Shown here one piece after another: positions 57,438 through 64,000 of a DNA stretch of 64,000 nucleotides. Every line of letters begins with the position of its first letter. Position 1 is the stretch's first letter. The position numbers and the translations under genes were made by a program. A model generated the notes under the pieces. The model did not search any database and had not been told where the DNA came from. It saw nothing but the letters and a program-made list of their open reading frames with translations. The DNA comes from Cristatella mucedo (Eukaryota > Bryozoa > Phylactolaemata > Cristatellidae). The stretch lies in contig WPIO01000138.1 in the NCBI GenBank assembly GCA_009760855.2, positions 186,001-250,000 of the forward strand, written 5' to 3'.

Positions 57438-58060
57438 TTGTTCGGACAAATGCTATATGTATCACAACATTAAAATATTCAACTTTTGCATCCTCTGATC
57501 TTTGGGAGCGTGAAATTCTGAACAGGAATAAAATCATTTTGAAATAAAGACAAGTTAAGAAATAGCTATGTGTTTATAGAACATGCTAAATGAATAAGAC
57601 CCATCGAAAGAAATTATTGAACACCACGACTACCTAAAGTAAGGCAATTGCGAAAGTAAACCAAAAGGTAGTTTTTTTAAATTACTAAGGTAGTAGTCGG
57701 CATTGCACTCGATGTGTGTCGTAACTCTATTAACAAAAATACAGTGAAGTATAGATTTGAAGTTTGCTCTGATTCACGATTTTGATTTCAAAGCTGTTTA
57801 ATTTATAGCATTCTTTTTACCGTGTGAATTTGGTCACCCCGCAATACTTGAAGGATCTATGTGAATTTGTGGCAGTTTCAGGCTCCATTTCCTTTCCGGA
57901 AATAGCCTACAAATGCAACACTCCGAAATACATTAGCAATCCATCATTTACACATTATCTGAAGTTGTACAAAAATGAAAGAACATTTCACTTGTTTACT
58001 TAATCTCAGATCATTTCATTTGTTTGCTCGTACATGGAATGAAGTGCGAAACCCTTCAAT
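57438..58060 (+). repeat. Duplicated unit R, copy c, partial
   Basis: Matches copy b from about 53268 (TTTGTTCGGACAAATGCTATATG) to about 53885 (GAAACCCTTCAATGA). Left end cut at LINE copy P, right end at LINE-B copy 6. Confidence 0.65.
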
Positions 58061-58061
58061 G

Positions 58062-58556
58062 AGTAATGTAATGTAATGTATTTCCGTCAGTAACTCCTCA
58101 AAGTCAAAAAGACCATGTGGGTGTTACGCAGGAAAGTTGTGTATAGCCCACTAACCGCCTAAGCTGCTTTCGGTACGCATTCGGTATCCAACAGACTTCG
58201 TCTCACGCAACAATGAGAAAGTGGGAAGCATAGCAGAGTTAGGAGAACAGTTGAGGTAGTGAGTTGCATAGAAGTAGCAGTTCAGGACCGCTGAAAAAGA
58301 TGTGCCATAGTCGGCAGTTGGAGAGTAGATGTCGTTGCCTAAGAATTGTGGAAGTGAGATCCACTGTCTAGGACCTGCAGAGATAAAGCTTCTGTCGCCA
58401 ACTGTCTTTAAGCGGAAGAATGGGACAGCTAGTTTATTATCCACACAGGACCTAATGGCACGAACAGGCTGAAACTGATGCAGCAGTCCAGCTAGGTACG
58501 AAGGAGCCAAGCCGTGGCGGGCCTTGTGGGTCAGTGTAAGAACTTTGCTCTGTATC
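58062..58556 (-). mobile_element. LINE-B copy 6, 5'-truncated
   Basis: GTAATGTAATGTAATGTATTTCCGTC tail at left; the 119-codon minus-strand frame 58151-58510 has SYLAGLLHQFQPVRAIRS, LAVPFFRLKTVGDRSF and HYLNCSPNSAML. Well preserved. Confidence 0.88.
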
Positions 58557-58564
58557 CTTTAAAT

Positions 58565-58615
58565 AATAAAGAGTAAGTTATCGGAGTTATTTTAATAAAG
58601 AGTAAGTTATCGGAG
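58565..58615 (+). repeat. 29-bp tandem duplication
   Basis: AATAAAGAGTAAGTTATCGGAG occurs at 58565-58586 and again at 58594-58615, a period of 29 bases, right beside the 5' end of LINE-B copy 6. Confidence 0.85.
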
Positions 58616-58724
58616 GGTAATATACTTAGGAAATATATTCTTCATATTTAAGATTTAGTTAATGGATAGGTATTACGTTCGTATTGTGACCTGAAGGTTT
58701 GAGAGCCAAATGGACTTTGATGGA

Positions 58725-59195
58725 GCAAGAACACCAAGGTCTACTAAGCACAAGCTTTAATAAGGACTAAACAGATCAGGACTAACTGTCCTTAGACGGG
58801 TTTAAGATAACTACTGTAGGTCGTTCCAATCGATGATAGCAAAGGCAAAGTCTAGCTTCTTTGAATACTTTATTGATTTACAGATGCACAATCAAATAGT
58901 GCTGATATTGAAGATCAACCGTCTCTTCAACCACTTAAAGACTAGCTCCTAACTGGTATCCTTGTGATAATCCAACTAATCGCATGGCTCAATACATTGC
59001 TCAGAAGATAGACAATCCTAGGGAGTCCAACCCTGCAGCAGCAGAATTCCCTAGCATTCAGTCGCTTGATAACTTGTAGCACCTCAGTGTCTTCATTCAA
59101 GCAGGTTACCATTGATCTCAACCTAGAGGTCACATCCCCATCACAGAAGAAATTAATTCCTTTGGACCCTATTCTGACTACAAAGGTTCACTCCA
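58725..59195 (+). mobile_element. L2-type LINE linker fragment (copy S)
   Basis: AAGGTCTACTAAGCACAAGC, ACAGATCAGGACTAACTGTCC and AAAGGCAAAGTCTAGCTTC align with 14900-15030 of copy F, continuing to the region of 15270. No intact frame. Confidence 0.65.
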
Positions 59196-60555
59196 AACGC
59201 TCGTGACTTAGGTTTACCTAAGCTGGGACCGGAATATCATTTAATTTTGTGACTTTTAGATAAGGAAGGAAACGAAAGTGTATGCTTCGTTTTCAATACC
59301 TTAGGCACGAAACAGAGAACCTTGTCTCTTGTGCAAATGGAAATCCGCACCTAAACTTCCTAGCAATCTGAAAGATTTTTCATAATTGGAAATAGGTTGG
59401 TATAACTGTTATGTTTGAGACTATAGTAATTCTTAGTAAATGACTCTAACGTAGGTAGTGATTTCAGCTAATTACGGCAGTGCAAAGCAGCGAGATTAAA
59501 ACTCAAGGACGTTTTTGAACTCAGGGTATTTTTAGAACATCTTTGTCTGAATAAGGCACAGTGATCCTGCGATGCTTGGAACACAGACAATTTCCATACA
59601 ACTAGTGGCAGAGCAAAACATTAAGCCGATCGACAAGTTGAGCTTGAGACCTCATTACCATGCAGTATTCTAACGTACAATATAAAATACCTTACTGTTT
59701 CTTGCAGTTTCAGCGTTGATAGACAGTTACCAGTAGAGTTTTTAAACCTTCGTGATTCTAGAATAATAATTGTGAGAAATATTTGTAGTAACATGTGCTA
59801 AGGATTTGTGGAACAAAGCCCATAGAGAACTCCGAATAAACTCCAGTTAACATGCAGATTGACTTAAAGTATTTTCAATTGCAATTAGGTCCTTTTACAA
59901 TATGGCTCCAACCAACTTATTAAAGCTACTGTCTTACTTGGCTGAGAACCATGCTAAAAGCTTTTAGGGTAAATATGGTTCAGTTGTACATCATTGAAAC
60001 TAAGAATTCTCATTAGAGACCATGCCTGTGGTTGGTATGCTGCTAAAGCCCAGAGATCACACTAAAACGACGTTTTTCCATATACTGACTTACCAAAAGT
60101 CAAATAAAATACAAAATACTCCTGCTTTTTTAGGCTTGCGTGGGATCTAGCTACTTTTTTTGCATATAGTTGAAGATCCTTGACATTGTCCCACTTACTG
60201 CAGTTTAAGGTAAGGGCATGAAGGTAAAGGGTCTTAGAGAGGAGCCAAAGATGAACCAAGTAGTTTATTTTCTTACCTCATCTGCAAGTCTTCATGCATT
60301 GCTTATTTTATTGTCAATACTTGGTAAACATATTTACCGGAAGTAGCACTGGAAGTTGCTTCCACTGCTGAAAACTGGCAATCCCAAACATTAACGGTTT
60401 TCAGCTAAACTTCCGTCAATGTCAAGACTTAACCAGCTATCGGTGAATGGTTTATAGTAAACTTGACAGATCACTGCTGTCGGACTTTGATAAGTCCTAG
60501 GCATTGAAGAGGCGTTACATTTATGTATCGTGAACTTTGAGAAGAAAATCACGAT
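59196..60555. other. No gene seen
   Basis: Only short chance frames on both strands; no repeat recognised. Confidence 0.4.
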
Positions 60556-60559
60556 GTAC

Positions 60560-63400
60560 TTTTCGTGGTCCTATCATTGTCATGTAATGGTCCTGGTTTA
60601 GCCGGACTTTCCAAAGCGGGCAAGAATTAGCTGCATACCTTAAAGTAAAAAGACCGAGGTGGAAGGTAACTTTTTTATTTTTCCGTCAACCTGAGCATCC
60701 TAGAGGCTTAATCATGCGAATCGCGAACTTCCCAATTAGTCCGACAGTTCCTAGCCATGAGGTACATCTTCACTGAGAAACGGCTCGATCCCGCACAATG
60801 GCTGCCTAAAACTGCTATAATTCTGCAAAGGCCTAAGTAGCTTATGAGTGTGCAAAAGTGCAGCATTACGGTCATAGGTCACATAAGCCGTCCACGTACT
60901 TTGATTATTGTACTAAATCACCATAAAGGCACAGCCACAATTTACATGGGCAGCTGCTAGCTGCAATCAAAATCCTGCTACTTCAGGCATCTCCCTGAAT
61001 TTCCACAAGTCGGTCGCCATGTGCTGGTAAAACGTTGGCCTTTAAGGATTGACTATTTGGCAAAGTCATCGCATCTGAAATATAACTGATCCGTGAAACT
61101 GGAACTCGGCAATACACAATACACAAGTGCCATTCAGCTATCTCAGATAATGTCTGTAGCTCGACCATTTAATTTAGCCACGAATTATAGCCTATCAACG
61201 AGGTCTACGAGGAACTCTTTATTTCATCATTAGAATACATCATGTTGTTTTAAACACTTAAATTAGCATACGTTTTTTCGAGAATACTACATACCATTCG
61301 ATAGTGTACCATTAAAGTTTTATCATTGCTACAGCCGATCTTTAATTTAGTGGCTAGTCAAATTAAGGGCAGATGGTCAAGCGGTTCACAGGTTAGTAAT
61401 TTTTCCTCTTGCTGAAGTCTCACTGCATTCAATCTTGTGTGCATGCCATCGGCCATTATTAATCAATGCTAATCTGTTAGCTTTAAAAACGTTACTCACA
61501 ATTTTAGCCGGCTAAGGCCTGTAAGACTGCAAGGATGAGAAGCGATTTATCTATAACTAATTCCTAGGTTCTCAACAGTCCATTCATACAGAAATAGCAC
61601 AAGACTGACGTCGATTATACAGTGTAATTATAGCCTGAATGATAATTTATACATGCTGAAGTGGCCCCTCATAGGTGTTAGCTCTCTAATCTACCAGGAA
61701 AATAGTAAGAGGCTAATTCCAATCCTTTCTAAGCTACTTACTAGATTGCAATTGACTTTGTCGACAAAATTGCAACTGTATATTCTTGTACAACGTTGCT
61801 CTGATTAGGACATCAGTCTTGAATTTTTCAGGAACTACAATACTATTATTATGATGTGCAAGTTTGTATTATCCGATTGCGGAAATCACAGTGAATCGCT
61901 ATGTTCGGATTCATTTATTTCTGCCTTAAACATCACATTGGTTTAGCAAATGCATACTTTCGTTGACTTCTGGTAAAGCCCATCCATCATTTCGTTGTGG
62001 TCTTTGAATTAAGTTTCTGGATGTTTGAATCCTTATAAATTAGCAACAAATTAAGCGGCTACCATAGGCAAGCTGATGAAAAACGCTTTGCAAATGCTTG
62101 GTCACTGGCATTAGTTAGCACAAACCAATCTTCAAGGAAAAAGAATTATTGCACAGGCTATCCATCTGCGAACCTTGGTAGACCAGTAATGCATAATCTT
62201 TCTTGATTTTAGCACTCGGACAATAAAATTGCTATTTGTAAGCAGTGTTTTAACACATATTGTAAGATGAGAGTGGCTGCATGGTCAACCGTTCGAAGGG
62301 CACTTTGCACATCTTAAGACAATGGTTTTCTGAGGTATTCTTTGACGTTAGACAAGTGGACTCAAGCATTCAGTTTTCTTTGTGCTCATGTAAGTGTTTT
62401 AAATGTACGTTAAGAGGAATTGCTGTGCAGATTCACTCTACCAAAGGTAGTCATAACAATTTGGCACGATGCCTGTGTAGTTAACAAGAATAAATGGTAC
62501 TTATTCTCTTTAGACGGGCAGGAAAATACTCAGTCAATCAAGTAAAACAACTCTATCCCTAGCAGGCTAACTATTTAGACAAGAGACGTAACGAAAACTC
62601 CCCTGGTTAGACCAAACGGCATTAAACTGAGAAATGATGGTAGCCCAATTTCCTATGCTGCACACTGCTGATCTCTCAGTCGACCAGCTTCTCAGAATTA
62701 TTGAAGCTTGCCGTTCAAATATAAGATAGTGCACAAGAAACAGGACATGTGTAGTGATTGCTATCCTTGTTGTGGACCAGTAAATTCCAGACCCCCAGTA
62801 AGTTTTTTTTCTGAATCCTTGTGGGCGTGTTGCGAATACCATTTTCATGTTTCAAGTGAGCACAGGCGAGCCGATTCAACCTAAATTTCATCTAGAGGTA
62901 TTGTTTACCATTCAAGCCTGAAGTTCACGGTTATAATTATTGTTAAATAGCTATAATATAATAGAGTAATATAATATTAATATAATATATTATAATATTA
63001 TAATAGTTAAATAGCTTTAACTGGTTCAAGCACTCTCAGTATATTTGTAACGAGTTCTTAAAACTGACTATATATGATGATTCTCCATAACGTTTCAGCC
63101 TCTTAGATGCATGCCGTGTGCTATCCTAGATTCTCTTTCCTTGCGTTGCATCAAATTGTATGCCATCCTGCTCTTTATTCCAGACACAATAAAGTTCCAT
63201 GCTGGTGCAGTGCTGCTTTGTCTTTTAATTGGTGCACTGCCAGCAGATGCACAAACCGTGAGTAAAGGTGCTGCAAGGTTTGATTAAGTGCATTATGCGT
63301 TGATTCTTCGCCATCCACGCTTACAGTGGGTATGGTAATAAGCTTGCTGGGGAAATACAGAAAGTCCAACTGAGTCTAACATTAGAAATCAATGCAATAT
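60560..63400. repeat. Diverged duplication X, copy 2
   Basis: Colinear partner of 39560-43690 (see that entry for matching blocks); shorter by over 1 kb. Contains AT-only palindromic sequence at 62955-63010. The signal-peptide exon relic lies near its right end. Confidence 0.5.
63189..63257 (+). pseudogene. Signal-peptide exon, copy 2, start codon lost
   Basis: The 23 codons match 43417-43485: IKFHAGAVLLCLLIGALPA then DAQT, with ATA in place of ATG. The acceptor-like CTTTATTCCAG ends at 63183 and a consensus donor GTGAGT starts at 63258, so the exon borders look intact while initiation is lost. The layout, a few bases of leader, a 20-23-codon signal exon and a phase-0 donor, is the same as the first coding exon of the peptide gene at 1226. 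Whether they are related is inference. Confidence 0.45.
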
Positions 63401-63765
63401 TCACGATGTGAGACTAATTTTAAGTGACGATTTATTTGAAACTCGTTTGGCGAGGGCTGAGGCAAACGCGTTTCCCTTGATGACCATTCCTTCGCGATGA
63501 AAATTGTGAAGAAATAAGTTACAGATTGTCCGTAATCAGGATGGAAATATTTGCTCGATTAAGGTAATGTCACAAATGACAGCAAAGAAGTAAGCATTAG
63601 TAGGCAAGCTTCCCACTCAATCTTGGTTGATACCTCTACGGTGTTTAGAAGCATACAATAGTTTTTGCTTAATGACCATACTCGATACCATTTTTTCAGA
63701 GGCCTTTTTAATTTTCATCGTTCATTTATTGTTTCTACGTTTACTGTACAGTTAAGCAAAGAGAC
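63401..63765. other. No gene seen
   Basis: No supported exon. A short frame at 63430-63505 after an AG was considered as a downstream exon of the relic above and not accepted. Confidence 0.35.
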
Positions 63766-63767
63766 CA

Positions 63768-64000
63768 CATGTAATGTAACGTATCTCCGTTAGTAACTCC
63801 ACAAAGTCATAAATACCATGTTGGTGTTAGGTAGGAGAGTTTTCTATAGCCCACTCACAGCCTAAGCGGCTTTCGGTACGCATTCGGTAGCCAACAGACT
63901 TCTTGTCACGCCGCCAAGAGAAAATGGGAAGCATAGCAGAGTCAGGAGAGCAATTGAGGTAGTGAGTAGCATTGAAGTAGCAGCTCAGGACCGCTGAAAA
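63768..64000 (-). mobile_element. LINE-B copy 7, runs off the window end
   Basis: GTAATGTAACGTATCTCCGTTAG tail, then the family 3' region and C-terminal ORF (CAGAGTCAGGAGAGCAATTGAGG reversed). Continues beyond 64000. Confidence 0.87.

Noticed and set aside
63430-63505. Possible downstream exon of the signal-peptide relic (frame with LFETRLARAEA)
   Set aside because: The acceptor is weak, phase does not fit the donor at 63258, and no lysine-rich peptide follows.
1-64000. CRISPR array, prokaryotic operon or phage-type defence system
   Set aside because: No regularly spaced identical repeats and no prokaryotic gene layout; spliced gene and LINE/LTR content show an animal genome.

Overview
This is an AT-rich animal (metazoan) nuclear DNA window with no bacterial or organellar character. 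Long open frames are scarce. Most recognisable coding sequence is broken retrotransposon pol or gag, and the only convincing host gene is small and split by introns with canonical GT/AG borders. The L2/CR1-type LINEs with (ATT)n tails, tRNA-derived SINEs, Ty3/gypsy elements and a Charlie/SPIN-like hAT relic suit an aquatic or marine invertebrate. A tunicate is one possibility, but that is inference; the sequence does not name the species.

Left end (1-2640): the best host gene. A TATA box and short 5' leader exon precede three small coding exons (1222-1285, 1484-1547, 1654-1781). They encode a precursor of about 83 residues: hydrophobic signal peptide, acidic propiece, Lys-Arg processing site, and a 35-residue lysine-regular amphipathic C-terminal peptide. 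This is the layout of a secreted antimicrobial-peptide precursor, and I could not assign it to a named family. A possible decayed relative of the same architecture is the signal-peptide exon present twice at 43.4 kb and 63.2 kb, inside a diverged colinear duplication.

The middle is a transposon graveyard. 2.6-11.1 kb holds two minus-strand L2 LINEs. One is split by a Ty3/gypsy element with both LTRs and a 5-bp target duplication (3449-7832), the other by a younger L2 copy. 11.6-21 kb has four more L2 pieces, including a near-identical inverted pair (11.6-12.5 and 17.6-18.8 kb). 27-31 kb and 37.8-39.5 kb carry further L2 copies. A second LINE family (here LINE-B; its tail repeats an ATTAC-like unit) lies at 25.2, 35.5, 48.8, 51.4, 58.1 and 63.8 kb. 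Two tRNA-derived SINE families are interspersed. A second gypsy element (43.8-46.7 kb) has an initiator-Met tRNA primer site but lacks most of its reverse transcriptase.

The right half also holds low-copy duplicated DNA not explained by these families: a 2.3-kb unit at 50.6, 53.0 and 57.4 kb, a pair at 17.0/24.1 kb, and a pair at 39.6/60.6 kb. Long stretches (21.0-23.8, 25.5-27.3, 28.2-29.6, 36.3-37.4, 46.7-48.1, 59.2-60.5 kb) show no gene or recognised repeat.

No rRNA, functional tRNA, CRISPR array or prokaryotic operon was seen. Boundaries of repeats were set by eye and are good to roughly 10-50 bases unless a target duplication fixes them.
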